Assembly: GCA_964513925.1 (NCBI GenBank)
Contig: CAZENR010000002.1
Coordinates: 47,952-111,951 of the forward strand
Direction: 5' to 3'
Length of the DNA: 64,000 nt
Source: DAORHV01 sp964513925
GTDB lineage: Bacteria > Patescibacteriota > Gracilibacteria > Peribacterales > Peribacteraceae
Both the position numbers and the translations under genes were made by a program. The notes under the pieces are model-generated. The model saw nothing but the letters and a program-made list of their open reading frames with translations, did no database searches and was not told the DNA's origin. This document shows, in pieces, positions 42,560 to 51,196 of the stretch (position 1 is its first letter; the number at the start of each line of letters is the position of its first letter).

Positions 42560-44629
42560 ATGCCTCGCTCCATCGTTCTCGGCAACGGTTCACTCCTCGC
42601 CACCTTCGACGAGCACCTGCAGATGAAGGATTTCTATTTCCCGCACGTAGGCCAAGAAGACCATACCGCGTACGGAAAATGCCATCGTCTCGGATTCTTC
42701 GCGGAGGGAAAGGGATTCTCGTGGGTCAGTGACGGATCTTGGGTCATAGAGCCTGGGTACATGGAGTCGTCGCTGGTCAGCTCTTCGAAGATGCGATGCG
42801 ACAAGCTGGCGCTGGAAATCGTATCCGAGGACTTGGTCGACCCCACACGCAACTGTCTCATGAGGTCGTTTAAGCTGCGCACCACCGATGGGGCCACGCG
42901 CAAGGTGCAGTGCTTCTTCCACCACGATTTCTATTTGTACGGCGACAAGCAGAAAGACACCGCGTTCTACGAGCCGCATACCAAGAGCGTTATCCACTTC
43001 CGTGAGAAGCGGTACTTCCTGGTAGGTGGCACCACCAGCGATCCTGTCAGCTGCGCCCCGGTGAACATCGACGACGAATTCCACCCGCTCTCCAATCGGG
43101 AGAAGCACATCGACCACTGCGGCATCGCTTCGTTTGCCGTCGGCAAGTCGAACTACAGAGGACTGGAAGGAACCTGGCGCGATGCCGAAGACGGCGTGCT
43201 GTCGCGCGCCGCCATCGAGCAGGGGTCGGTGGATTCCACGATTGAAATCGATTGCATGGTTGCACCGAACCGCGACACCACCGTGTACATGTGGGTGTGT
43301 GCCGGAAAGCGTATTACTGACGTACACGATCTACAGCATTTCATCCTGGAGGAAACTCCCGAACAAGTGAAGGCATCGGCGCGCAACTACTGGCGTGGTT
43401 GGGTGCACTCCAATGCCGATCCGGGCGAAGACATTCCCGAAGACATCCGTCAGCAGTACTGGCGCAGCCTGCTAACCATCCGTACCCAAATCGATAACCA
43501 GGGAGGCATTGTCGCCGCCAACGACAGCGACATCATGCAGTTCAACCGCGACACGTACACGTACGTGTGGCCGCGAGACGGATCGTTTGTGAGTATGGCG
43601 CTTACCGCGGCAGGGGAGCACGAAGCCGTGTATCGCTTCCTCAAGTTCTGCGAACACATTCAAAGTTCCGACGGCTACTTCCTGCATAAGTACAATCCGG
43701 ACGGATCGCCGGGTTCCTCGTGGCATCCGTGGTACAAAAACGGCAAGTCACTGCTGCCCGTGCAGCTCGATGAAACCGCGCTGCCCCTGCTGGCGCTGTG
43801 GAAGCATTTCGAGGCATGCCAGGACTTCGAATTCTTGCATGGTATGTACCACACGCTGGTGAAGCGCGCAGCCGGATTCCTACTCAAGTACCGCGAATCC
43901 AAGAGCGGCTTGCCCCTGCCCAGTTACGATTTGTGGGAGGAGCACCGCGGTGTGTTTAGCTACACCACGGCCACCATCTGTGCCGGACTGCGTGCGGCCG
44001 CAAACATCTCTGCCGCACTCGGCCACCACCGTCATGCCCAGGTGTATGGCGAAGGTGCGGATGACCTCACCGAACTTCTGGTGTACCACCTCTATGACGA
44101 AGAGACGCAGTGCTTCCTCAAGAACATCGTGCGCGACCACGAGCAGACCGTTGAGCGCAACACCACGCCCGATGCCAGCTTGGCGTTGCTGTGGCAGTTC
44201 GGCGTGCTGCCGCCGGACGATCCGCGCATTGCGTCCACCATCCGTCGTTTGCGCGAAAAGCTCACGGTGAAAACACCCATCGGCGGCTTGTCGCGTTACA
44301 CCAACGATTTCTACCAGTCCGTCACCCATCCCACTGCGGATGTGCCTGGAAATCCGTGGATCATCACCACGCTGTGGATCGCTCAGTGGCAAATAGCCGT
44401 GGCCAAGGAGCTGGAAGATCTGCGCGAGCCGCTAGCTACCCTGCGCTGGGCCAAGGAGCGTGCCAGCAAGGCCGGAATGCTTCCTGAGCAGTATAACCCG
44501 TTTACCGGCGCTCCTTTGTCAGTGTCTCCACTGACATGGAGTCATGCGGTCTATGTCGAAACGGTCTTGCAATACACCCGCAAGCGCCAGGAAATTCTGC
44601 GCCGACGCGAACGATCGTTGCGCGCGTAG
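42560..44629 (+). CDS. GH15 glucoamylase-like glycoside hydrolase
   Basis: A 689-aa protein with an N-terminal beta-sandwich (residues 1 to about 280) and an (alpha/alpha)6 barrel. Family motifs include YTYVWPRDGSFV, the general acid region in LPSYDLWEEHRGVFSY, and the C-terminal base region LPEQYNPFTGAPLSVSPLTWSHA. It releases glucose from alpha-glucans or trehalose. With no signal peptide it should be cytosolic. The ATG is preceded by a C/T-rich stretch, 18 nt after the GH57 gene. Confidence 0.9.
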   Translation: MPRSIVLGNGSLLATFDEHLQMKDFYFPHVGQEDHTAYGKCHRLGFFAEGKGFSWVSDGSWVIEPGYMESSLVSSSKMRCDKLALEIVSEDLVDPTRNCLMRSFKLRTTDGATRKVQCFFHHDFYLYGDKQKDTAFYEPHTKSVIHFREKRYFLVGGTTSDPVSCAPVNIDDEFHPLSNREKHIDHCGIASFAVGKSNYRGLEGTWRDAEDGVLSRAAIEQGSVDSTIEIDCMVAPNRDTTVYMWVCAGKRITDVHDLQHFILEETPEQVKASARNYWRGWVHSNADPGEDIPEDIRQQYWRSLLTIRTQIDNQGGIVAANDSDIMQFNRDTYTYVWPRDGSFVSMALTAAGEHEAVYRFLKFCEHIQSSDGYFLHKYNPDGSPGSSWHPWYKNGKSLLPVQLDETALPLLALWKHFEACQDFEFLHGMYHTLVKRAAGFLLKYRESKSGLPLPSYDLWEEHRGVFSYTTATICAGLRAAANISAALGHHRHAQVYGEGADDLTELLVYHLYDEETQCFLKNIVRDHEQTVERNTTPDASLALLWQFGVLPPDDPRIASTIRRLREKLTVKTPIGGLSRYTNDFYQSVTHPTADVPGNPWIITTLWIAQWQIAVAKELEDLREPLATLRWAKERASKAGMLPEQYNPFTGAPLSVSPLTWSHAVYVETVLQYTRKRQEILRRRERSLRA

Positions 44630-44662
44630 CACTGCATGCTCCGCTCCAGTACAGTTGTCAGT

Positions 44663-45541
44663 ATGGCTTCCGCATCCATCATCGGCATCGACTTCGGCGG
44701 CACCAAGACCGCGTTGGCTTTGTACGAGCTACCCACCATGACGCGTAGCGCGCTGGTCGTTGTTCCCACAGATGCCGCCAAAGGGTTTACCGACGTCTGC
44801 GCGCGCCTCGTTGCCGAATTGCAGCACTTGCGCCGCAGCGATACCGTGGCGGTGGGTATCGGTGTGCCGGGCCTGGTAGACAGGGCAACGGGAACCGTGC
44901 TCAAGCTTCCCAACGTTCCGGGTGCGGAAGGCAGGCGTTTGGCTGAGGAATTTTGGCAGCGTACCGGCCTGCCCACGTTCGTCGAAAATGACAGTCAATG
45001 CTTTGCCTTCGCGGAAGCAGTATCAGGCGCTGGTGTTGGGCATGCGGTGGTGGCGGGCGTCACGCTTGGAACGGGAGTCGGCGGCGGCATTGTCAGCAAT
45101 GGCATACTCTTCCGTGGCGCACACGGCTGCGCAGGGGAATTCGGACACATGCTGCTCAAGCCCGGGCAGCCGCCATACCCAACGCAAAACCAGCGTGGCG
45201 AAGTGGAACAGTTCCTGTCTGGTACCGCCATGGGTAAGCGTTGCGAAGCGGCGCAGAACCCGCAGGATTACTTAAACGGCGCAGTGTGTGAATTCATGCA
45301 GCCGCATATTTTTGAAGAAGTTGCATGGCTTGCCACCAACTTGTGCCATGCCATCGATCCTTCCATCATCATCTTTGGAGGCAGTGCCGGTCGTGCGCTG
45401 AAGCCGCATCTTGCGAAGGTGGAAGAGCAACTGAAGAAATGGATGCTGCCATCCACCCCCATGCCCATGCTCGCAGTGGGTGCACTAGACGATGCCGGCG
45501 TACGCGGTGCGGCGCTCTTGGCCCAGCAATCGTTGGGGTAA
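44663..45541 (+). CDS. ROK-family sugar kinase (glucokinase-like), no zinc motif
   Basis: A 292-aa ROK kinase: phosphate-1 motif IIGIDFGGTKTALAL, catalytic Asp in VENDSQCFAFAE, GVTLGTGVGGGIV and GCAGEFGHMLL. The usual CxCGxxGCxE zinc motif is replaced by a Cys-free PPYPTQNQRGEVE segment. By context it phosphorylates the glucose released by GH57 and GH15. TACAGT at 44650-44655, seven nt before the ATG, gives it its own leaderless promoter. Confidence 0.85.
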   Translation: MASASIIGIDFGGTKTALALYELPTMTRSALVVVPTDAAKGFTDVCARLVAELQHLRRSDTVAVGIGVPGLVDRATGTVLKLPNVPGAEGRRLAEEFWQRTGLPTFVENDSQCFAFAEAVSGAGVGHAVVAGVTLGTGVGGGIVSNGILFRGAHGCAGEFGHMLLKPGQPPYPTQNQRGEVEQFLSGTAMGKRCEAAQNPQDYLNGAVCEFMQPHIFEEVAWLATNLCHAIDPSIIIFGGSAGRALKPHLAKVEEQLKKWMLPSTPMPMLAVGALDDAGVRGAALLAQQSLG

Positions 45542-45724
45542 GTGCATGGAGACAGGCGGCCTGGATCGTGCCCGCGTGCGGCGTGAAACCGTTTTCCATG
45601 AGCGTCCTTCTACTACGACCCAGAACAACATCAGCACGGTAACGGCAATGACGAACCATGCGCCCAGGCATACGAGGAGTGCATTGCGCGGATGGAGCAG
45701 ATCGAAGCGTGCGGCAGCGTGCAT
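45485..45724 (-). CDS. Possible small membrane protein, 79 aa
   Basis: One strong transmembrane helix (ALLVCLGAWFVIAVTVLMLFWVVV) preceded by a short N-terminus and followed by a basic tail. The tail overlaps the 3' end of the ROK gene on the other strand by 57 nt. TATAAT on the minus strand at 45758-45763 gives a leader of about 26 nt. Real gene status is uncertain; otherwise the 295-nt gap up to 45837 holds nothing else I can see. Confidence 0.4.
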   Translation of the reverse strand: MHAAARFDLLHPRNALLVCLGAWFVIAVTVLMLFWVVVEGRSWKTVSRRTRARSRPPVSMHLPQRLLGQERRTAYAGIV

Positions 45725-45836
45725 AGGTGTGTATTTGGGGAAAATCGGTCGCGAAATATTATAGACGAAATACGAAAAAAAGCAAGGGTCTTGCTCGATC
45801 CAATCCGCGAAGGTTCACCCGTCTTTTGCCCTATTT

Positions 45837-46235
45837 TTAGCCAAATCTGGCGCGCAGGAACCCCAGGAAGAACCAGGTAAATATTGCTCCGCCAATCAGT
45901 ACGCCGGTCCACCACATGTACGACGTCATGGCGTTCATGATCGGGTTTTGCCCAAGCAGCGACGCCTGGAACGCATTGAGCGTCGTGGGCAGTGCGCTGT
46001 TAGCGACGGGGTCGCCGGCAACCACCTGCCCGCGCATCGCCCCGGATTGCATGACGGTAAACGTGAGGAATGCCAGGAACGATGTGGTGACGCCGCCGCT
46101 GGCCGCAATGGTCATCTTCATCCATTCCGGCATGTGCGGCTTCCCTGTTTGTCGCTGGGGTTTGCCATCGACAATATGAAACGAGGTTGCGACATGCGGC
46201 GTTTCCTGTTTTGGCGGCGTGGTGTCTGCTGGCAT
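45837..46235 (-). CDS. Small membrane protein, 132 aa
   Basis: A Pro/Thr-rich, probably cytoplasmic N-terminal half is followed by two transmembrane helices (SGGVTTSFLAFLTFTVMQSG and WWTGVLIGGAIFTWFFLGFL). The family is unknown. It starts two nt after the stop of the SLH protein gene and is surely in its operon, so it may help export or anchor that protein. Confidence 0.65.
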   Translation of the reverse strand: MPADTTPPKQETPHVATSFHIVDGKPQRQTGKPHMPEWMKMTIAASGGVTTSFLAFLTFTVMQSGAMRGQVVAGDPVANSALPTTLNAFQASLLGQNPIMNAMTSYMWWTGVLIGGAIFTWFFLGFLRARFG

Positions 46236-46237
46236 GG

Positions 46238-48559
46238 CTACGGGGCGTGGAAGTATGTGGATTGTACCCGAAGTACCTCGATATCCACCCATGACAATGT
46301 GGTCATGTCATCTGTCCATGAAACAGCATTAGCGGTGCCGCGTTGGCCAAGCGGCGACATGGAGACGCCAAGCGAGCTGTCGCCGGGTACGAGCTGGGAC
46401 GATGTGATCGTGGCTTCCAGCATGTACGTTGCCTTCTGTCCCTGTCCTATGCGGTACTGAATGCTGCTTGTTGTAAGTCCGTTGCATTGCACCGAAACCG
46501 AGCCGGTTGTCTGGCTAGCGCTGCAGCCAACCCAGACGGCCGGATTTTCTGGGTTGAAGAGGCGGTAGCTTGCAGGATCAATTTGCACATTCTGTGCTTC
46601 GACCATGAACTGCAGTGAAGATAGAACTACATCGTTTGTTCCATGGAATGTATTGGTGTGCGGCGAAGCTGATACTTGGAAGCCGCCAATGGTGGCGCGC
46701 GAAGCGGGGATGCCAGCGGAGTCGGCAGGGAGCGCATTCGCGATGCCGGAAATCTTAGCCAGAACGGTGTCGTGCATCGGTCCGGTGATCGCCGAAGACG
46801 GCCCCGGTACCGCCGTGCCAATGATTACTTCGCCGCTTGCCAACGCACTACCGTCGTTTTGCACCAGGTCGGACAAGGACGAAACTCCGCGTGCATCCAC
46901 CGCATGAGTGGAGTCTGTCGCGGCGCTCACGGTTAGTGCGAATTGCTGGCCGCTGATCGCACCAGATTGTTCATCTTTCATCTTTGCCGCCACCACCACG
47001 CTCACTTCCTGGTTCGCCGCAACGCGCAACATGTTCAGCGAGAGGTTGGCGCAGAACCGTGTGGACGATTGTGTGGAGCACTGGCCTGTCGTTGCCTGGG
47101 CGAATGCCTGCGCCTTCTGCGTATCCACAGTCGTGCCTGGGGCAACCTGGAACAGCATCAGTGCGTCTATACTGGACGCGCCTCCGTCGAAACGCAGGTT
47201 TTTCACATCGATATCTTCGCCGTCGGCTCGCAGCTTTAACCGCAACAGCGGCGCGGAAATTGCTCCGCCGAGCACCTGTTGGCTGCGCACCGGTGCACTA
47301 TCCGTCGTTACGTACAAGCTGCCGCGCTCCTGTATGGCAATGTCGTTGCTGGTGCGGGTATTTACCCGAATAAAACATACGCTCACATCGTTGGGACAGG
47401 CGTTGTCCGTTTGTATGCCTTGCAGGGCAATGCCATCCACTGCGCCAATGCCATGGACGTAATCCGGTTCGCCGGTAGCAAACTGCAAACCCAGCGTGAC
47501 AGGTCCCAGCGTAGAGACAATGTCCGCACGTACTTCCATGCGTACGGCAATGCCCTGGTACACCCGAATGCCTCCAGGAATATCGAAATTCAGTCCTGCA
47601 CCTTGTGCCTTGCCTGTGGATACTGTGGTTTCGTAGCGGCCGTCGCCGTCGGTATCCATGGCCAGTACGTAGCGCTGGCCGTAGCTGAGCGAACCAACCG
47701 ATGCCTGGAACTTGGCTCCGGTGAACAGCACGTCCTGTCGCCCCGATACCGCCGTGAACTTCAGAAGCGATACGCCGGTTTTTCCACGCGAGACGTTGCT
47801 GATCGTTCCGGTTGCTTGCGCGTCTATTTGCAACATCGCCAGTCGTACCGGTTCCGGCACTACGATGCACAGCTGGCTGCAGCCGTCGCTGTTCTCGGTA
47901 TTCCCGTCGTCGCATTGCTCTCCTTGTTCCAGCGCTCCGTTGCCGCACACGGGGGTCGCCGCATCTCCTTGCATCTCATTGTCTTGCGATTCCTGAATTG
48001 CCGTTACCATTGCAGCCAGTTCGCCGCGTGTAACAATGTGGTCTGGCGTTATGAGTAGCGGCAGGAGTACTTGTCGGTCCCGCGCGGCGTTCAGGTACGG
48101 CTCGTACCATTGTGCTCGGGCGTCGGCTGCGGGTACTGCGACTCCGAAAGAGCGCAGGGTGATTTTCAGCGCTTCGGCAAGGTTAATGCGTTGATCGGCG
48201 CGGAATGTGCCATCGCTGTAGCCCGATACCACACCCAGCTGCCGTGCCAAGCAAACCGGGCCGGCGTACCACTGCGGTACGCGTACTTCCAAGTCGGAAA
48301 AGCACCGCAGGTCTAGCGGCGGTTGCATGCCGGCATGCGTAGTTCCGAGCAGTATTTTTACGAATTCGGCCCGGTTGACCGGTGCGTCCGGCCTGAATGT
48401 GCCGTCGCTGTAGCCCTGTACTACGCCCTGCTTCGCCAGAGATGCGATCGCGTCTGCGTACGGGGAGTCGGCGATATCGGAGAAGCCAACGGTCGCCGAG
48501 AGCACCGGTGTGACCACCAGGAATGCAAGTAGGGGAGATATAGCCTTGAGAATGCGCAT
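46238..48559 (-). CDS. Surface protein with SLH domains and one DUF4215-type repeat
   Basis: A 773-aa exported protein. A signal peptide (LLAFLVVTPVLSA) is followed by SLH domains near 22-65 (FSDIADSPYADAIASLAKQG), 80-130 and 140-185. One Cys-rich repeat (CGNGALEQGEQCDDGN) follows, then a long beta-rich region. SLH domains bind secondary cell-wall polymers, so this is an S-layer-type or wall-anchored protein. The repeat is the same type as in the prepilin. TACTAT on the minus strand at 48566-48571, six nt upstream, fixes the start. Confidence 0.88.
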   Translation of the reverse strand: MRILKAISPLLAFLVVTPVLSATVGFSDIADSPYADAIASLAKQGVVQGYSDGTFRPDAPVNRAEFVKILLGTTHAGMQPPLDLRCFSDLEVRVPQWYAGPVCLARQLGVVSGYSDGTFRADQRINLAEALKITLRSFGVAVPAADARAQWYEPYLNAARDRQVLLPLLITPDHIVTRGELAAMVTAIQESQDNEMQGDAATPVCGNGALEQGEQCDDGNTENSDGCSQLCIVVPEPVRLAMLQIDAQATGTISNVSRGKTGVSLLKFTAVSGRQDVLFTGAKFQASVGSLSYGQRYVLAMDTDGDGRYETTVSTGKAQGAGLNFDIPGGIRVYQGIAVRMEVRADIVSTLGPVTLGLQFATGEPDYVHGIGAVDGIALQGIQTDNACPNDVSVCFIRVNTRTSNDIAIQERGSLYVTTDSAPVRSQQVLGGAISAPLLRLKLRADGEDIDVKNLRFDGGASSIDALMLFQVAPGTTVDTQKAQAFAQATTGQCSTQSSTRFCANLSLNMLRVAANQEVSVVVAAKMKDEQSGAISGQQFALTVSAATDSTHAVDARGVSSLSDLVQNDGSALASGEVIIGTAVPGPSSAITGPMHDTVLAKISGIANALPADSAGIPASRATIGGFQVSASPHTNTFHGTNDVVLSSLQFMVEAQNVQIDPASYRLFNPENPAVWVGCSASQTTGSVSVQCNGLTTSSIQYRIGQGQKATYMLEATITSSQLVPGDSSLGVSMSPLGQRGTANAVSWTDDMTTLSWVDIEVLRVQSTYFHAP

Positions 48560-48564
48560 ACCGC

Positions 48565-48571
48565 TATAGTA
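48565..48571. promoter_or_regulatory. Overlapping divergent -10 boxes (SLH protein and PH-domain protein)
   Basis: TATAGT on the plus strand (48565-48570) ends nine nt before the ATG at 48580. TACTAT on the minus strand (48566-48571) ends six nt before the ATG at 48559. Five bases are shared. Confidence 0.6.
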
Positions 48572-48579
48572 TCGCAAGC

Positions 48580-49149
48580 ATGAAGATCTTCGCACTCGAT
48601 ACCGACATCCGGCATATCAAGGAGCGATTCCTTGCCCACGGCGAGCGCGAAATTTTCACGGCCACTCCGCATGTGTTCCGCTTCCTTACCGCGGTCATCC
48701 GAGAATTCATCATTACGGTGGCTATCTTGGCCGTTGCAGTCTTTGTGATTTCATTGGATGTCGTGTCATGGGAAACAGTAGCCGTCGTGTCGCTGCTGCT
48801 ATGGTTCGCATTGGTCTTTTCAGGCGTACTGCAAGCGTATCTGGATTGGAAATACGACTTCATCTTCCTCACGACCGACAAGCTCATCATCGTCGATCAG
48901 CACTCGCTGTTCCGTAAAGCGATTACCCCTATCAATCTGGAAAACCTAGGAGACGTCGTGGCCGAGACGCAGTGGCTCAACCTATTCGATTTCGGCATGA
49001 TTCACTTCGCACTCAAGGAAGGCCAAGGCCCCGAAATCGTGCTGAAGTTCATGCCGCATGCCGATAAACTGGTCGCCATGATCTCGCAGCAAATCACGCT
49101 GTACCAGCGGCGCAAAGATTATATCGTTCCCTATCGCGATGTCCGTTAA
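48580..49149 (+). CDS. Membrane protein with bacterial PH-like domain
   Basis: A 189-aa protein with two central transmembrane helices (IITVAILAVAVFVISLDVV and VVSLLLWFALVFSGVLQAYL) and a C-terminal PH-like beta domain (YDFIFLTTDKLIIVDQHSLFRKAITPINLENLGDVV), like YdbS/bPH2 proteins. The function of these proteins is mostly unknown. The next gene begins 11 nt before its end, so the two are coupled. Confidence 0.75.
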   Translation: MKIFALDTDIRHIKERFLAHGEREIFTATPHVFRFLTAVIREFIITVAILAVAVFVISLDVVSWETVAVVSLLLWFALVFSGVLQAYLDWKYDFIFLTTDKLIIVDQHSLFRKAITPINLENLGDVVAETQWLNLFDFGMIHFALKEGQGPEIVLKFMPHADKLVAMISQQITLYQRRKDYIVPYRDVR

Positions 49150-50425
49150 ATCCCCCGCAAACTTTGTCGCAGGCGTTCTGCTCCCGGCACTCGCGCTCGG
49201 CCTGGCATTCTCCGTCGTGCTCAACGGCGTGCTTATTGCCACCAGGCTGTCTGCTCCCCAGCAACAAGCGCCAGTGCAGTACGTCCCCGCGGCAAGCGTG
49301 GCCGCTCCGGAATCGTTGCCTCAGGGAGGGTTTGGAGTCGTAGGCCAGGGCATGAGGCGTTTTGCCCAGCGTGTGGAAGGCATTCCATCGGGTGCCTATC
49401 GTTATGAATTGCCAAAGGACATATTGCCCGCCCTGCCTGCAACGCTTCCGCTGTACCGCGATGCAGGTGTGTCCGCAAACGAATCGGCATTCATGGACAT
49501 CCTTGCAGCAATGCGTGTGCCGTTGCACGGTGTGCGTTTGCTGCCGTCCGACCTCAACTTTACCACTGTGGATGGACAGTACGACGTATTGGTGAACGTG
49601 CGCGACCGTACGCTGGAAGTCAGCCGCATCGCTCGCTTGGATGCAGATGTCAGCGACCAGCCGGTGAAGTCGCCCATGGCTGACGAGCGGATGATTGCTA
49701 TTGCCTCTGCGTTCGCCCAAGAATTGGGTATCGACGTGTCCGGTCTTGGCACGCCGGTTGTGCAGAAAATGTATCGCACCATTGAAGCGGGTTCCGCTGG
49801 GACCGTGCTGGCTCCGGGAGTGGAAGAAGTGCGATGGGCGCTGAAGTTCGGCCAATATCCGGTGGTGGATCAGGTGGGCAGACCGGTGTCGGCGTTATCC
49901 GTATTCGTGGCACATCGCAGTCAGCAGGCCGTGGCATTGAATATGCATGTCCTGTCTCCGGAATTGCTTTCCACGTCTCCATATCCCACAGCCCCCAGCG
50001 ATGTCATGGCAGGTTTGGCGCTGGAAGGCGGCATGGCTCCGGTAGACGGCGCAACCAAGGGCAAGGCAGTCACAGTCACGTACCAGTCAGCAGGCATTGC
50101 CTACATGCTTCCGTCGTACGACCCAAAGCGTCCCACATACGTCGTGCCGGTGATCGTGCTCAAGTCCGATGTCGAGCGTACTTGCAAAGTAAAGCCGTGC
50201 CTTCCCTGGACATGGACCACGTATGTTCCGGCGCTGGACCCGACTCAGTTTGCTTGGGTGCCAGGACAGTTTTCTTCAAGCAGCGTAGCACCTGCATCAT
50301 CCCAGCCAGCGGCATCTGCGGTGCCAGTGCCTGCGCAATCCCCATCGTCGGCACCCGCTCCGGCTGCATCGTCCGCAGCCGCAAAGCAGGTCAGTCCAAC
50401 CGAAGGGTTGCAGATTTTGAGATGA
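49139..50425 (+). CDS. Secreted or membrane-anchored hypothetical protein, 428 aa
   Basis: One N-terminal membrane helix (FVAGVLLPALALGLAFSVVL), a globular beta-rich extracytoplasmic domain (about 80-375) and a Ser/Ala/Pro-rich tail of about 55 residues that could span the wall. A Cys pair (RTCKVKPCLPW) may form a disulfide. No LPXTG sorting signal. No family recognised. Confidence 0.7.
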   Translation: MSVKSPANFVAGVLLPALALGLAFSVVLNGVLIATRLSAPQQQAPVQYVPAASVAAPESLPQGGFGVVGQGMRRFAQRVEGIPSGAYRYELPKDILPALPATLPLYRDAGVSANESAFMDILAAMRVPLHGVRLLPSDLNFTTVDGQYDVLVNVRDRTLEVSRIARLDADVSDQPVKSPMADERMIAIASAFAQELGIDVSGLGTPVVQKMYRTIEAGSAGTVLAPGVEEVRWALKFGQYPVVDQVGRPVSALSVFVAHRSQQAVALNMHVLSPELLSTSPYPTAPSDVMAGLALEGGMAPVDGATKGKAVTVTYQSAGIAYMLPSYDPKRPTYVVPVIVLKSDVERTCKVKPCLPWTWTTYVPALDPTQFAWVPGQFSSSSVAPASSQPAASAVPVPAQSPSSAPAPAASSAAAKQVSPTEGLQILR

Positions 50426-50527
50426 TTCAGTAGGCAGAAATCAGGAAGCAGTACTCAGCGGTCAGTAGAGTGCGTTGCTCACAAATACAGCTTACTGAAT
50501 ACTAATCACTGATTGTTGCCTACTGAA
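50426..50527. repeat. Inverted-repeat element with 19-bp ends
   Basis: The left arm TTCAGTAGGCAGAAATCAG (50426-50444) and right arm at 50509-50527 pair with two mismatches. The interior contains further CAGTA/TACTG repeats. It starts right after a stop codon. It may be a REP- or MITE-like element; I see no other copy in the window. Confidence 0.55.
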
Positions 50528-50603
50528 AACAGGCACTCGAAGGAATTTTCATGAGCCAATTCTCAATATCTAGAACATAGTGAAGCACGTACTTGGCTTC
50601 AAA

Positions 50604-50653
50604 TAAAAAAGGAGCGCGAAGCCCGGATTTATTTCGGGCTGGAGCGCACCTTT
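50604..50653 (-). terminator. Strong terminator hairpin
   Basis: Nested arms AAAGG/CCTTT, GCGC/GCGC and AGCCCG/CGGGCT, followed on the minus strand by six T. Confidence 0.7.
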
Positions 50654-50691
50654 GCGAAGGAGAGTTCACGAGAGGAAACCGCAGGTTTCCT
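50604..50691 (-). ncRNA. Predicted small RNA, about 88 nt
   Basis: On the minus strand TATAAT (50698-50703) sits directly after the poly-T of the larger RNA's terminator. The predicted transcript holds a GGAAACC/GGTTTCC hairpin and ends in a strong terminator at 50604-50653. No convincing ORF. It could also be processed read-through RNA. Confidence 0.4.
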
Positions 50692-50702
50692 TTTGTGATT
50701 AT

Positions 50703-50765
50703 AAAAAACAGGCACCCGGATCGGAAGTCCCGCGTCATCGGCGAGAGATCCGGTCCGAGTGCCTG
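50703..50765 (-). terminator. Terminator of the ~400-nt RNA
   Basis: CAGGCAC and CCGGATC (50709-50722) pair with GATCCGG (50747-50753) and GTGCCTG (50759-50765). On the minus strand this is followed by six T. Confidence 0.7.
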
Positions 50766-51101
50766 CCAGAAGCCCAATTCACGGGGTGAATTGAGCGTGC
50801 AAGGCGTCGACCAGCCGCCTTACGCTCCCTACACCTCTGTACAGCCGTAACGGCGGCTGCTCCGTTTTGTGTTTGTTATATCCCGATGCGTCGGGAATCG
50901 CGCCTCCTCTAGGCGGGAGGGTGCCGTATATGTGTGTGTGAGGTTGTAGGTCCCTCGGCGGTACAACGAGGTAACACGCAAGGGAACTCTTCGGTCGGAG
51001 ATCGAAGAGCAGGGAGGAGGATGGGTCGTGGCAAGCCGACGCATCTTCCTCCCCGCCCAAAGATCTTTCGAAAGGTGTGGGGAGGATTCCAAAGAACGAA
51101 T
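50703..51101 (-). ncRNA. Predicted structured RNA, about 400 nt, unidentified
   Basis: A promoter at 51108-51136 and a terminator at 50703-50765 bracket a region with no plausible ORF but many hairpins. Examples are CCTCCCC/GGGGAGG near the 5' end, CTCTTCG/CGAAGAG, CCCGA/TCGGG, CGCCT/AGGCG and a 12-bp stem around 50790-50826. The length fits RNase P RNA or tmRNA. I cannot find the RNase P core motifs, the tmRNA acceptor/T-arm or a tag ORF on either strand. It may be a diverged known RNA or a new one. Confidence 0.5.
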
Positions 51102-51107
51102 CCCTCT

Positions 51108-51136
51108 ATTGTAAACTATTTTTTACATATTTACAA
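51108..51136 (-). promoter_or_regulatory. Promoter of the ~400-nt RNA
   Basis: On the minus strand TTGTAA (51131-51136), a 17-nt spacer and TACAAT (51108-51113). Confidence 0.6.
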
Positions 51137-51196
51137 GGGTCTTCGGGTGCGATTTCGTCTCTTTCGTACGCCTTGAACCTTGTCTACTATGCATCC

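Noticed and set aside
50520..51060. Several 60-95-codon frames in the noncoding block
   Set aside because: They overlap strong terminators and hairpins, have atypical composition, and lack start signals.
50703..51101. RNase P RNA or tmRNA as the identity of the structured RNA
   Set aside because: I could not find the GAGGAAAGUCC-type core, the T-arm GGTTCGA, or a tag ORF on either strand; a computed covariance search is needed.
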